DNA from: Nitrosarchaeum sp.
GTDB taxonomy: Archaea > Thermoproteota > Nitrososphaeria > Nitrososphaerales > Nitrosopumilaceae
DNA length: 64,000 nt
Reading direction: 5' to 3'
NCBI GenBank assembly: GCA_023265135.1
Contig: JAHFUM010000005.1
Span: 1-64,000, forward strand
The notes below the pieces were generated by a model, which ran no database searches, was not told where the DNA came from, and worked only from the letters and a program-made list of their open reading frames with translations. The translations under genes and the position numbers were made by a program. Shown here piece by piece: positions 26,050 through 35,082 of this stretch. Positions within the stretch are counted from its first letter, which is position 1; the number at the start of each line of letters is the position of its first letter.

Positions 26050-26562
26050 TTAATCTTGGGTGGAGATGATATCTCCACCCAATTTCTTGGGCAGTCCGTG
26101 TGTAATATCCGTTGATGATGGGGTATTATAGAAAGTAGTAGTATATTTTCCCCTAGGTTTCCCATATAACTCTGTATGAGTTGATGGGGTTTTAGAATAA
26201 ACTACATGATGGATAATATATTTTCTATCACCGGTTGTTTTATTATGATGAGTTCTAAGATTTGATTTAATACTATGAATAGTTTGACCTTTTAAAGAAG
26301 GATGATCTCTAATTGCATCATCCAGTTCGGCCATTTTGCTTTCAAATAGGTTGAATTCAACAGAATCAGTTTCTTCCTTAATCTTATCAGGATCGTGTAA
26401 AAGTTTTCCCTGCATAGTCTTTTTAAAAGATGATTTTACAGAATCTTTTAATTTGCCTGAAACCTTCATAATATCTTTTACAGGAAAAAAGTCGTGAGCA
26501 ACATCTTTCAGTTTCTCCCCTTTTTGAGGTTTTACATCGTTATAGATATCTTTTAAACTCAT
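26050..26562 (-). CDS. Hypothetical basic protein, 170 aa
   Basis: Starts MSLKDIYNDVKPQKGEKLKD; Lys/His-rich with a C-terminal strand-rich part (HSIKSNLRTHHNKTTGDRKY, GKYTTTFYNTPSSTD). High basic content next to probable internal head proteins suggests it may be a DNA-associated virion protein, but no family is recognised. It overlaps the AT-hook gene by four bases. Confidence 0.55.
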   Translation of the reverse strand: MSLKDIYNDVKPQKGEKLKDVAHDFFPVKDIMKVSGKLKDSVKSSFKKTMQGKLLHDPDKIKEETDSVEFNLFESKMAELDDAIRDHPSLKGQTIHSIKSNLRTHHNKTTGDRKYIIHHVVYSKTPSTHTELYGKPRGKYTTTFYNTPSSTDITHGLPKKLGGDIISTQD

Positions 26563-27692
26563 TTTCTAGCAACCTTTTTAGCAATGTTGACAACCTTCTG
26601 CACTTTATCTTCCGACTCAGTAATTGATTCTTCAAGAGTATTTGTATATCTATTAGCAATTTGTAAAGCACCTTCAGCAGTCATAGATTTACCTGAAAAT
26701 AAAACTTGGTTATCTTCTGACATAACCGAATATTGATACATCAAACCATCTTTTTCAATTTCTACTGAATCATTGATAGGTCGCATACCTTCCTTTTTGA
26801 AATTTGGATTAGTCGGGTGCAGTTTAGAGAAATATCTCTTCTTGTTAGTTAAAGTGATGGTATGGCCACCTCTATTAGGATGCGCTTGAACTGATAAAAT
26901 TGACATTTCATTTAGATCAACATAGTGATGAGAATTTGCATCAACTTGGCGTGCACTTTCATCTAATTCAACAGACTCATGTTGCCATTTGCGAGAATTC
27001 TTGGCAAAGTTTGCCATTTTAACTACATGAGGTTCTTCTGAATTTAAACCTTTTTTAATATCATCTTGAGTAATAGCCTCATCTTCCCCTTTACCTAACC
27101 ATCTATGAAATGCACCTTTCTTAAGATGTAGTTCCATCGGTGCTCTTTCGTCTAACTCAACTTCTTCATATTCTTTAGTTGCGTCTGTTTCAGCTTCATC
27201 AATATCTTCTTTAAAATGCACTTTACGCAATTTTCCCTTCGGAAGAACCGCTTTCTTTCCACCAAATGACCATGTATTTAAAGCAGCATCATCAAACTTT
27301 TTGCCACCAAATTCAGTTTCCTTTGTTGGACGACCACGACCTCTTTTAACAGGTTGCTCACCCTGCTGACTACTACGATCTTCTGCTTTATCTATGCGTG
27401 TATCTAAATCATCGTCAATACCGGAAGTTGTAATTCCCATATTTTCACGATGAATTTCACCATGAGGATGTAGAGTATGTTTATACATCTGGCCTTTTTG
27501 GTCAACTGTTGTAAATGAGATTAAACCAGGTGAAAAGAATGGATCTTGAATGCGATACCCACGCATTTTATAACCTTGCATATATTGACTTCCATGCATA
27601 CGGAAATCTTCATCTAATTCTTCAACAGATTCTCTATAGTCTGTCGGTTTTTTTAATTTTGAAGATTCTACTAGTTCTTTAAATGTTTTCAT
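26559..27692 (-). CDS. Probable internal head protein with AT-hook and several protease sites
   Basis: 377 aa from MKTFKELVESSKLKKPTDYR (ATG at 27692 overlaps the previous stop as ATGA). The leader resembles T4 capsid-targeting sequences (MKTYQEFI-type) and ends in LVE|S. Further L-x-E sites occur in EELDE, VELDE (twice) and TLEE. Residues about 120-128 read KRGRGRPTK, an AT-hook for minor-groove DNA binding. The segment 'LKKGAFHRWLGKGEDE..T..DI' and 'MANFAKNSRKW' recurs in proteins of large phages. Likely packaged, processed by gp21 and DNA-bound. Confidence 0.7.
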   Translation of the reverse strand: MKTFKELVESSKLKKPTDYRESVEELDEDFRMHGSQYMQGYKMRGYRIQDPFFSPGLISFTTVDQKGQMYKHTLHPHGEIHRENMGITTSGIDDDLDTRIDKAEDRSSQQGEQPVKRGRGRPTKETEFGGKKFDDAALNTWSFGGKKAVLPKGKLRKVHFKEDIDEAETDATKEYEEVELDERAPMELHLKKGAFHRWLGKGEDEAITQDDIKKGLNSEEPHVVKMANFAKNSRKWQHESVELDESARQVDANSHHYVDLNEMSILSVQAHPNRGGHTITLTNKKRYFSKLHPTNPNFKKEGMRPINDSVEIEKDGLMYQYSVMSEDNQVLFSGKSMTAEGALQIANRYTNTLEESITESEDKVQKVVNIAKKVARK

Positions 27693-29029
27693 TTTAATCC
27701 CATCAATGTTTGTATTGAGTTTGAAAAAATATCTTTGTTCCACTTTATTCCTGCTTGAGTTGCCATATTAAACATTCTACCTAGCAATTCCCATCCAGGA
27801 TTTGTCAAATGCTCTTTTCTTAATGATGTAGCTGCATTATTAATTTCATTTTCTGGACTGGCACTAGTATTATTTATTATTCCTGCAGTTGAAGAAATAA
27901 CTCTAGCAATCATATTTCTATCAGTTGTGGTGAACTTCACATTTTCCATAACAGCATAGCGAAGTAAATCTTCTTCAATGACAGATATGAGAGCTTCCGT
28001 TAATTTAATAAGTCCAATTTTCTTTGAATATCTTCGAGCTCTTTCAGTTTGAATACGGACAACTGAAAAATTTTCAGTAATTGAGTTGTTATTACATCCT
28101 AAAAGATAATCAAGAGATTTAATATAGTTGAGTAAAGCATATGAATCATCAGTATTTTTGGCAATATCTTTAAATGATTCTGAAAGACTACGTGTAAAAT
28201 TCTTAGTTTTATATCCTTTAAATATAAAAGATTCTTTGTAGACTTGGTCTCTTTTTGGAGTGGCGTCAACTTCTTTTAATGTTTCTAACCAACACTTATG
28301 TTCAATTCCTTCAGAAACAATAGTTACATAATTAGAACCGCGCGCAATAATCTCCCCTTGTAACTCATCAGATTTTACAATATCTCCAATATTAAATATT
28401 TCTTCATCTAAATATTGTTCTCTAATAGTCTTTGGTTTAATGCGTGATTTAATTTTTTCCATAAGCTCATCAGCATCTTTATTAGAGATATTATGGTGAA
28501 GACCTTTTCTAAAATCTTGCTTTTTACCTGCAAGTGCTGCTTCACGCATTTTAGTGCCAGAAATTCCTTCTGCACCTTCTGCATCTGGATCTCTTACTCC
28601 AGCGGATTTTACATGAATTGATTTAAAGTTGTACCCATTGCCATTTTTATCAAATTTTCCATTATATGCATCTAACTTATCTTGAAATTCTTTAACTCTA
28701 TCTTCACCAGCAACTACTGTAAGATGTTTGATTCCCTCTCGGTGCATTCTAGCAGCTGCATGAAAGATAGTAGGTTCTTCTTTTGAAGATTGTCTGAAAA
28801 GTGCTTTGTGATTGGGATACATAGTATGAAGCATATGTATTTTTTCATCTGGTGTTAGCGGATTAGATTTGTTATCTTGAGTATGAGACACATACACCCT
28901 CTTGATACCTGGTTCCGCCAATGCTAAATCAACTACTTTGGCATGGCCTGAAGTTGGTGGATTTGCACGCATAAATGCTATAGTTCCTCTTTTTTCACTA
29001 ATTTCCATAAGTTGAGATACTTTTATCAT
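27689..29029 (-). CDS. Nucleotidyltransferase-like (NMNAT/cytidylyltransferase fold) protein, probably head-packaged
   Basis: 446 aa from MIKVSQLMEISEKRG; the start overlaps the stop of the upstream GIY-YIG gene (ATGA). The first 180 residues form a nucleotidylyltransferase Rossmann fold: GTIAFMRANPPTSGHAKVVD with TSGH in place of HxGH, 'VYVSHTQDNKSNPLTPDEKI' and GISGTKMREAAL (ISxTxxR motif). Substrate cannot be told from sequence. The remaining 265 residues have a KOW/SH3-like stretch (FNIGDIVKSDELQGEIIARG) and helices. The leader contains QLME|I, a possible gp21 site. Confidence 0.72.
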   Translation of the reverse strand: MIKVSQLMEISEKRGTIAFMRANPPTSGHAKVVDLALAEPGIKRVYVSHTQDNKSNPLTPDEKIHMLHTMYPNHKALFRQSSKEEPTIFHAAARMHREGIKHLTVVAGEDRVKEFQDKLDAYNGKFDKNGNGYNFKSIHVKSAGVRDPDAEGAEGISGTKMREAALAGKKQDFRKGLHHNISNKDADELMEKIKSRIKPKTIREQYLDEEIFNIGDIVKSDELQGEIIARGSNYVTIVSEGIEHKCWLETLKEVDATPKRDQVYKESFIFKGYKTKNFTRSLSESFKDIAKNTDDSYALLNYIKSLDYLLGCNNNSITENFSVVRIQTERARRYSKKIGLIKLTEALISVIEEDLLRYAVMENVKFTTTDRNMIARVISSTAGIINNTSASPENEINNAATSLRKEHLTNPGWELLGRMFNMATQAGIKWNKDIFSNSIQTLMGLK

Positions 29030-29850
29030 AAATAATACCACCCTAATTTTCTAGGAGTTTTTCCTATATCTAACCTCGAAAAAAGATTACATCTATCAGC
29101 ACGCATTCTTGTAATAATTATATCTGAATTTTTCAAAATATTATGAAGACCTTCAGGTGATATATTTAAATGAGTATTAGCAAAATTTTCAGCCGAACTA
29201 TATATGCCATGAGGTGTAACTATAGTTTTTCTGTTAGGATTGTTCAAACTAACTAATCTTTTTGTTTTATTACTGCATTTTTTCCCTAAACGATCTGTGT
29301 TACCTTTTTTATTTTTTGATTGTCTTTCCTTAAACTCACCAGTATGATGTTTACCATAAAATCCATTATCTTTTCCAAATCTTATATGAGTTTCGCCAAA
29401 ATTTGCTAGACAATTATATTTTTTTGGCACACCTTTTTGGCGTTTTGATTTTTTTTCACTCTGTTTTAATTTCCACTCATCACCTAAGTATGTATTTATA
29501 TATTCTCTTGTAATTCTAGGAGGCTGAGTTCCACCTTCACATCTATTAGTTAAAATGCCATTTTCATCTAATCTAATTCTGCCATAAGAACTTATAATTA
29601 TTTTTTCAAAATTTAATGCTTCATTATTAGTTAAATTTTTTGCATAATATACAATAGTAGGTTCAAGATCTTTACTATAAAGATTCTTAACTATAGCAGT
29701 TTTGAAACTATTTTCTTTACTGTTAGTGTTTAAATGAGTAGATGATCTTCTACCACATCCTTTTCCAACATAAAATGGTAAACATGTAATTGGATTAATT
29801 AATCCATACACATAAAATTTATCATTTTCTATAACTTTTGTTTTAATCAT
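29026..29850 (-). CDS. GIY-YIG homing endonuclease
   Basis: 274 aa. N-terminal GIY-YIG domain: KFYVYGLINPITCLPFYVGK, GCGRRSSTHL, and the catalytic Glu region NEALNFEKIIIS; then NUMOD3-type repeats (GKDNGFYGKHHTGEFKERQS) and a C-terminal NUMOD1-like DNA-binding part (GIYSSAENFANTHLNISPEG). It is inserted between the ligase-like and nucleotidyltransferase-like genes and overlaps the latter's start by four bases, so it supplies that gene's ribosome site (AGGGTGG). Confidence 0.85.
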   Translation of the reverse strand: MIKTKVIENDKFYVYGLINPITCLPFYVGKGCGRRSSTHLNTNSKENSFKTAIVKNLYSKDLEPTIVYYAKNLTNNEALNFEKIIISSYGRIRLDENGILTNRCEGGTQPPRITREYINTYLGDEWKLKQSEKKSKRQKGVPKKYNCLANFGETHIRFGKDNGFYGKHHTGEFKERQSKNKKGNTDRLGKKCSNKTKRLVSLNNPNRKTIVTPHGIYSSAENFANTHLNISPEGLHNILKNSDIIITRMRADRCNLFSRLDIGKTPRKLGWYYL

Positions 29851-31064
29851 TAATCTCTGGATTTCTCAAAATTTTTCTTACTAAATTCTTTTCTATCGAC
29901 TAACTTTACAGGTATACTTTTATGAGAGAATACATACCCCTCAGGATGTGATTTTTCACCTTTTATTGTATGCTCAAGAGGATGATCTGCTTTATCTAAA
30001 ACATGAACTAATGTATTTTTTGCTTGTTGTAGATGATGATGCATATTTAAATAATTATCAAAATGTTGCGAGTTATTCCAAACATGACTAGCTAAAGCAT
30101 GATGAGTATTAATTTTAACTTCCTTAGCTTTTTCAGTTTTTACTTTTGCCGCTAAATTTTGACCATGATTTATAATATGATGTTGTAAACCTTCCACAGT
30201 AGGTTTAGTATCTTCTCTAACTGTTTTATTTATATATGTTCCTAAATGATCTTTTACAGGTTCTACGGCATGATACATCTCATGCCCACCTTGCTTATGT
30301 ATCTTTTCTGCTTTTGCCATGTGTTCTTTAAAGTTATGTTTATCTTGTTCGTGATAATTTGCTTTACTAGTATCATTAGCAGTACTCAAATTATACGCAT
30401 CTTCATGATGTTTTAACTCCTCATGTTTAACAGGAGCAGAATGAATTCCCCCACTTGGATGTGGATGATATGCGGTATGAAATGAAATACCTAACTGAGC
30501 TTTTTCAATCTTCTTACCTTCTTGAGTATTTTTATTTGCTGCATATTTTATTGTATTAGGTGTAAATGATACTTTATTGCCTTCATCATGTTTTGAATGT
30601 TTATCAAAAAGCATATCACCTTGATATATTCCATGTTTAGGTAGAATTTTATGTGCATGATCTAAGACAGATTTCATCTTATCTTTAAGGTATGGTTTAT
30701 CTCCAAAATGTTTATCAATATCAGCATGAGAGTATGAAAGTTTTGTTTCTTTTTCTCCACCTATATGTTTGATTGCACCTTTATATCCAACAAAAAACTT
30801 ACCAGAATGTGGATGATGGCCTGCAACAATGCTAACTCCACCATCAATTTTAGTAGTTAAATTTGAATTATGTGCACCATGTTCAATATGAGATGCTGCA
30901 TCATGAAGTGCAGAAATTGCGTGTTCACCACCTGCATGGCCATATTCATGGCCTAGATCTTCTACGTGACTTAAATGAGTAATATGTTGAGTATTCTCAG
31001 CCATAGACTCATTTAATTGGGCTGGAAATAAAATATCAGATAAGAAAGTTTTGAATGACTTCAT
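29850..31064 (-). CDS. Ligase-like covalent nucleotidyltransferase, probably head-packaged
   Basis: 404 aa, His-rich. Motifs of the DNA/RNA ligase fold in order: I TKIDGG (K72, D74, G75), III GIYQGDMLF (145-153), IV EGYV (375-378) and V VKLVD (386-390). The spacing between III and IV is unusually long (about 220 residues) and contains a His/Lys-rich insertion. It resembles uncharacterised ligase-like proteins of T4-like phages (I believe DUF6267). The N-terminus MKSFKTFLSDILFPAQLNES looks like a capsid-targeting leader with LNE|S. Activity (nucleic-acid ligation or capping) is inferred only. Confidence 0.68.
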   Translation of the reverse strand: MKSFKTFLSDILFPAQLNESMAENTQHITHLSHVEDLGHEYGHAGGEHAISALHDAASHIEHGAHNSNLTTKIDGGVSIVAGHHPHSGKFFVGYKGAIKHIGGEKETKLSYSHADIDKHFGDKPYLKDKMKSVLDHAHKILPKHGIYQGDMLFDKHSKHDEGNKVSFTPNTIKYAANKNTQEGKKIEKAQLGISFHTAYHPHPSGGIHSAPVKHEELKHHEDAYNLSTANDTSKANYHEQDKHNFKEHMAKAEKIHKQGGHEMYHAVEPVKDHLGTYINKTVREDTKPTVEGLQHHIINHGQNLAAKVKTEKAKEVKINTHHALASHVWNNSQHFDNYLNMHHHLQQAKNTLVHVLDKADHPLEHTIKGEKSHPEGYVFSHKSIPVKLVDRKEFSKKNFEKSRD

Positions 31065-31080
31065 TTACTAGTTTTCAGTA

Positions 31081-32121
31081 TTATTTAATTATTGTCTCTG
31101 AGTTGGCGACTGGGCGTTTACTTCTTATTTCTAATAAATGTAGAGTTTTACCTTCATGATTTTTTATACGTAATAGATTGCCATTACCACTAGATTGCTC
31201 AAATTTAAGTTTTCCAGCGCCTTGCAATTGCTTTTTCATAGATTCATTTTCATTTTTAATCGTTGTTGTATTTTTTGAAGGTATTGTTGCGGCTTGATAT
31301 GTTGGATATGTATGTTTTGGTGCAACAAAATGCGAAATTCTTGCCTTTTGTTCTGAATCAGGTAAAGATTCAAGATGTTTTTTAATAACTTTAACTTTAT
31401 TTGCTGCATGTTTATAAGAAGATTTTCTAATTTTATTTGCCATAGTTTGGCCGGCTTCAGTTTTATGGTCTCTGCTAGCTTTAAATGCAATATGTTTTTG
31501 TGCTTCAGACATTTTATCTGCATCATGTCCATGTTTTTTTAAAATATCTGATACTTCTTTTTTATGATTCTCATCGTATTTAGCCATCATCCCATGTTTC
31601 AGACCTAATGCGTTTTCTGTTGTTGTAGAACCAGTTTGACCCGTTGTAATTTTATTATTAGCAATTTTCAGAGAATATCCTACTGCGTGATGCAATTCAC
31701 CAGTTTTTTTATCATTGCTGGAAATCATTATATCGGCGCCACCGGCGTGAGCTTCATCTTTTTTACCGGTTAATTTTTCATGGTCTGATTTAAGTGAAGT
31801 CCAAGAAACTCTAGTATGATGTTGTGGATTTAATATTTCTGGATGATGAGTTTTAAGATGTTCATGGATAACTTCGGCGGCCTGTTTTGCATGTGCATGA
31901 GCACGTTGATATTCTTGGTCTGATATATTTTTAACTAATTCATTATGTGCTTCATGCGGAGTTCTATTTTTCTCATCTCTAAAATGTTCTGCATGAGCTA
32001 ATTTACCATGAATTAATCTATTTAAATGAGCTGAGGTTAAGAGTTCATGAATTTTTCCTCTAGAATCATTATCTAAAGGAACCGTCTCCGATTCAGTTAA
32101 CCATTCTTTAAACGTAATCAT
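31081..32121 (-). CDS. Probable head-packaged protein, possible PD-(D/E)xK nuclease-like
   Basis: 346 aa, starting MITFKEWLTESETVPLDNDS, a capsid-targeting-like leader with LTE|S. Very rich in His and Lys. Residues about 125-165 read GGADIMISSND...AVGYSLKIANNK, a strand-D, strand-S-x-K pattern seen in some divergent restriction-like nucleases; this is suggestive, not proof. No other motif is recognised. It sits between the ligase-like gene and the 127-aa gene. Confidence 0.5.
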   Translation of the reverse strand: MITFKEWLTESETVPLDNDSRGKIHELLTSAHLNRLIHGKLAHAEHFRDEKNRTPHEAHNELVKNISDQEYQRAHAHAKQAAEVIHEHLKTHHPEILNPQHHTRVSWTSLKSDHEKLTGKKDEAHAGGADIMISSNDKKTGELHHAVGYSLKIANNKITTGQTGSTTTENALGLKHGMMAKYDENHKKEVSDILKKHGHDADKMSEAQKHIAFKASRDHKTEAGQTMANKIRKSSYKHAANKVKVIKKHLESLPDSEQKARISHFVAPKHTYPTYQAATIPSKNTTTIKNENESMKKQLQGAGKLKFEQSSGNGNLLRIKNHEGKTLHLLEIRSKRPVANSETIIK

Positions 32122-32131
32122 TTAGTAACTC

Positions 32132-32515
32132 CTATATCTTGCTATCTACATAATTATTAGTTAATTTTTTAGCTGCATGGTGAGGAATTCCAAATTCATC
32201 TGCAATTTTTGAATGTGCATTAGTTACATGAGTTCCTAAAGTATCAGCATCTATTTTACCAGCTTTATATGCTTTGATGTGTTTGTTTAAATGTTCACCT
32301 ATCGAGGCGTGAAGTTCAGACATCTTGCTTTCATCTAGTGATTTAGATGTCAAATATTCTTTAAATGACATAACCGATTCCTTGTGCATTCCATAATATG
32401 CACCTTGAGCCATTTTAATACGTTCTTCTTTAGATTTTCCAGCGAACTTTGGATTATCTGAGTGAACAAAATCATGAATTATTTGATCTATACTAGTTGC
32501 TTTAGTTATTGGCAT
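32132..32515 (-). CDS. Probable internal head protein, 127 aa
   Basis: Residues 7-45 contain 'IDQIIHDFVHSDNPKFAGKS' and KEERIKMAQGAYYG, a block found in several phage structural or internal proteins. It is followed by MSFKEYLTSKSLDESK, a second MKTFKE-like element with LDE|S, so the two parts may have been joined. The C-terminal half is helical with a His cluster (GIPHHAAKKL). Start codon and ribosome site GAAGGAGA lie inside the upstream GIY-YIG gene. Confidence 0.6.
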   Translation of the reverse strand: MPITKATSIDQIIHDFVHSDNPKFAGKSKEERIKMAQGAYYGMHKESVMSFKEYLTSKSLDESKMSELHASIGEHLNKHIKAYKAGKIDADTLGTHVTNAHSKIADEFGIPHHAAKKLTNNYVDSKI

Positions 32516-33272
32516 TACTTTCTCCTTCTATATGAGCTTTTCCTTTAATATGATTCGTCCAATTTGATTTTTGAATATGTCTATTACAACATTTACAAAA
32601 TATCTTTTCCTCATTTTTCTTTGAGTTGCTTAATTTACATTTTTGTTCGGCAGCCCAATTTTTACCTTTAAATCTCTTAGACATTTCAACTTTTCTGTCT
32701 GGTGAGTTATCCCATGATTTTTTAATTTTCATTTTACTAATTTCACTTACGCATTTTTCATAATTTGGGTTATCCTCACCTTTTAATCCAAACATGGGAT
32801 TATTTTTACCTGAAACATTAGCATGATTTAATATCATTTTTAATCTAATTTCAGATTTATTGGTATATTTACCTTTATAATTTGGGTTATTTTCTCCTGC
32901 AGATAGTCCTCGTTTTATTCTAGTTTCACTTAATTTATTTTTAATTTCGTCAGTCATGATAATATTTCTGAATGCACCGAATTTACTATTTAACCAGTAT
33001 ACCCTCTTGTCTTTGGGTATACTTAGTAACACATTATCTTCCCATGTTTTAGCTTTAAATGGTGTATTAAATATTTTTCTAACTTGTATTATATCAGGGT
33101 CACCATTAAGTTTTCTAAAATCATTAACTTTTGAAGAAGATGTAAAATATGTTGTCCATAAGTCATTTGGATTGCAACCTTTAGCATATCTAACTCCATA
33201 ATACCATTTATTTAATAACGACCATCCTATTAAGTATGTATAAGGTATATAATCTTCTGCATAAATATTCAT
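32502..33272 (-). CDS. GIY-YIG homing endonuclease downstream of terminase
   Basis: 256 aa from ATG at 33272, chosen for its AGGAG seven bases upstream; a longer open frame has no ribosome site. N-terminal 'YTYLIGWSLLNKWYYGVRYA' followed by 'DLWTTYFTSSSKV' is a GIY-YIG variant known from phage Seg-like enzymes. Then NUMOD3 repeats (GENNPNYKGK, SGKNNPMFGLKGEDNPNY) and a C-terminal C2H2-like element (CKCCNRHIQKSNWTNHIKGKAH). It overlaps the next gene by 14 bases. Confidence 0.85.
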   Translation of the reverse strand: MNIYAEDYIPYTYLIGWSLLNKWYYGVRYAKGCNPNDLWTTYFTSSSKVNDFRKLNGDPDIIQVRKIFNTPFKAKTWEDNVLLSIPKDKRVYWLNSKFGAFRNIIMTDEIKNKLSETRIKRGLSAGENNPNYKGKYTNKSEIRLKMILNHANVSGKNNPMFGLKGEDNPNYEKCVSEISKMKIKKSWDNSPDRKVEMSKRFKGKNWAAEQKCKLSNSKKNEEKIFCKCCNRHIQKSNWTNHIKGKAHIEGESNANN

Positions 33273-33342
33273 GCTGGTACTCCTGTTTGAGTTGTAAGTG
33301 CTAGAGATAGTGCAGACTGCGAATCTGGCGACTATCAAATAT

Positions 33343-35082
33343 TTATTGTAAACTCCATCCATACTCATCTACTGACGAGACTATAGTATCATCATAAAAC
33401 TCATTCCCATCAGAAAATCCAGGCATCAATAAACTCTCTTCCATTTGACGTATATGTTCCGCATGTAAAGTTGATCTAATATTTGTATCAGTTAAATCTC
33501 TAAACCATGGTTGGGATGCCATCCACGCATATAACCATAAAGTTGCCACTGTATCATCATGAAATCCTTCATCTGCTTCATATCCACCATTATCTTTTTG
33601 AATAAAAGTGCTTAACTCCTGTATCATATCATAATCATTAATTATAATTTGATTATTATCTATCATATCTTTAAGATTTGCACAACCTATTCTTTTTGTC
33701 TTTTTTGTCGTACGGATTCCGGGGTAAGGATCTGCACCTTTTTTACCTAACATATCACCTGATTTAGTCCAAAATATTTCCAAATATTCTAAGTCGTTCC
33801 ATAAAGTTTCTGCTACCTGCGCACCAATATCATTTATTTCAACTAGAATATATGCTTCATTATAGTTTCGAGAAATTTTGTGAACTAATGATGCATACAA
33901 CATAGGAGCTATTTCATTGTTTCTATAAGTAGCAACGATTCTATGAGGATAGTCTGTTATATCAAATACCGTAAATGCTGAATAATCTAAGTGTCGTCCT
34001 CTACTTACATCAACTGTTACAGTATATTTATGATTCTTCTCAGGGTATGCATAAATCTTCAAACCCTTCTCTTGATCCGCAAATTCCTTAATGGGTTTAT
34101 CAAATACTAGTCTAGCCAATGTTGCACCAGTTAACAATGTCTTGCTGGAACCAATAAACTCTGCATCCAATTCTTGAGCTGCCTTAAGTTCACCAAGAAC
34201 TGCTTTTTGTTCATTATACCATTTTTGATCTCTACCAGGAGTTTCATACCAATGAACTCTCAGAGGAAAGAAACCATTACCACCAGGTTCACCATTAAGT
34301 GTTTTATTTGCTTCAATCCAAAACTTATGGAAATGGTTATACCCATGAGGTGTAGAAGTCATAAATACTTTAGAATCTTTACCAGCAGTAATTGTTGGAT
34401 ATACTGATGTAAAGAACTCTTCCGCCTGATTATTTTCAACGAATGCAAATTCATCCAGATACAAAATATTAACAGATCCACCACGATTACCAGAACTTGA
34501 AGTTGCCTGACCGTAAACAGTTGACCCATTTTCAAGTTCAATAGTTCTTTTATTCCAAGTTTTCACACCCTGTTGCAACCATATTGGCAAATTTTCATAT
34601 GCTCTACGAACACGACTCATAATTTCATCAGCAGTTTTCTGCTTGTTTGCAAAGATTGCAACAGATTTATTATCACTAAATAAAATAAACCATACAAAAT
34701 ATGCAGCACTGACGGTAGTATTATGATGTAACAATCCTTCTGCATAGTAGGTGTGGTTTCCGGTCACCGATAAATCAAACATGGATTCTGGTTGTCTCTC
34801 GACCTCAACAGATATAACCTCTTCAAATCCGTATTGACCTATTATTTTTTGCCCAACGTGCAAATCTTTAACAAATATTTGATTGTGAAATTCATCGAAT
34901 ATTATATGATTATCAGCACATTCTATTGAGCATGTCGTTGTTTTTAAAGACCACACGGTGTACGGCACAGTGACATTTAGGTGGGTTATATCAACCCATC
35001 CATCTTCGGTTTCGATTTGTAAATCGCTTATGTTAAATGTTTCAATAAATTTACGATTTACTGAGTCAGAAAGTTCAGGCAT
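33343..35082 (-). CDS. 17: Large terminase gp17, C-terminal part, preceded by a C-terminal split-intein half
   Basis: 579 aa: 121 residues of intein, then 458 residues of terminase starting TTVSAAYFVW. Terminase parts: Walker B VNILYLDEFAF, coupling motif STPHGYNHF, and the RNase H-like nuclease residues in TVDVSRGRHLDYSAF, ILVEINDIGAQ and EEGFHDDTVATLW, matching T4 gp17 D401, E458 and D542. The Walker A lysine is encoded in the other fragment (35977-36393), so this chain alone cannot bind ATP normally. Trans-splicing would give a 554-aa terminase (T4: 610). The start lies inside the endonuclease gene with a weak ribosome site. Confidence 0.93.
   Translation of the reverse strand: MPELSDSVNRKFIETFNISDLQIETEDGWVDITHLNVTVPYTVWSLKTTTCSIECADNHIIFDEFHNQIFVKDLHVGQKIIGQYGFEEVISVEVERQPESMFDLSVTGNHTYYAEGLLHHNTTVSAAYFVWFILFSDNKSVAIFANKQKTADEIMSRVRRAYENLPIWLQQGVKTWNKRTIELENGSTVYGQATSSSGNRGGSVNILYLDEFAFVENNQAEEFFTSVYPTITAGKDSKVFMTSTPHGYNHFHKFWIEANKTLNGEPGGNGFFPLRVHWYETPGRDQKWYNEQKAVLGELKAAQELDAEFIGSSKTLLTGATLARLVFDKPIKEFADQEKGLKIYAYPEKNHKYTVTVDVSRGRHLDYSAFTVFDITDYPHRIVATYRNNEIAPMLYASLVHKISRNYNEAYILVEINDIGAQVAETLWNDLEYLEIFWTKSGDMLGKKGADPYPGIRTTKKTKRIGCANLKDMIDNNQIIINDYDMIQELSTFIQKDNGGYEADEGFHDDTVATLWLYAWMASQPWFRDLTDTNIRSTLHAEHIRQMEESLLMPGFSDGNEFYDDTIVSSVDEYGWSLQ
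34720..35082 (-). other. C-terminal half of an atypical split intein (121 aa)
   Basis: Residues 1-121 of the protein. Block B-like SIECADNHIIFDEF (His59), block F SVTGNHTYYAEG and block G LLHHN, with the conserved penultimate His, terminal Asn and +1 Thr. Block B sits in this half, whereas in usual split inteins it belongs to the N-terminal half. This is the early-split layout I know from the AceL-TerL intein. All residues needed for C-terminal cleavage and extein attack are present. Confidence 0.9.

Noticed and set aside
31236-31532. 98-codon Leu/Gln/Lys-rich frame inside the possible nuclease gene
   Set aside because: Frame-shifted shadow of the His/Lys-rich coding sequence; composition is an artefact.
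33273-33368. 32-residue N-terminal extension of the GIY-YIG enzyme at 32502-33272
   Set aside because: The extension overlaps the gp17 end, has no ribosome site, and the internal ATG has AGGAG at good spacing.
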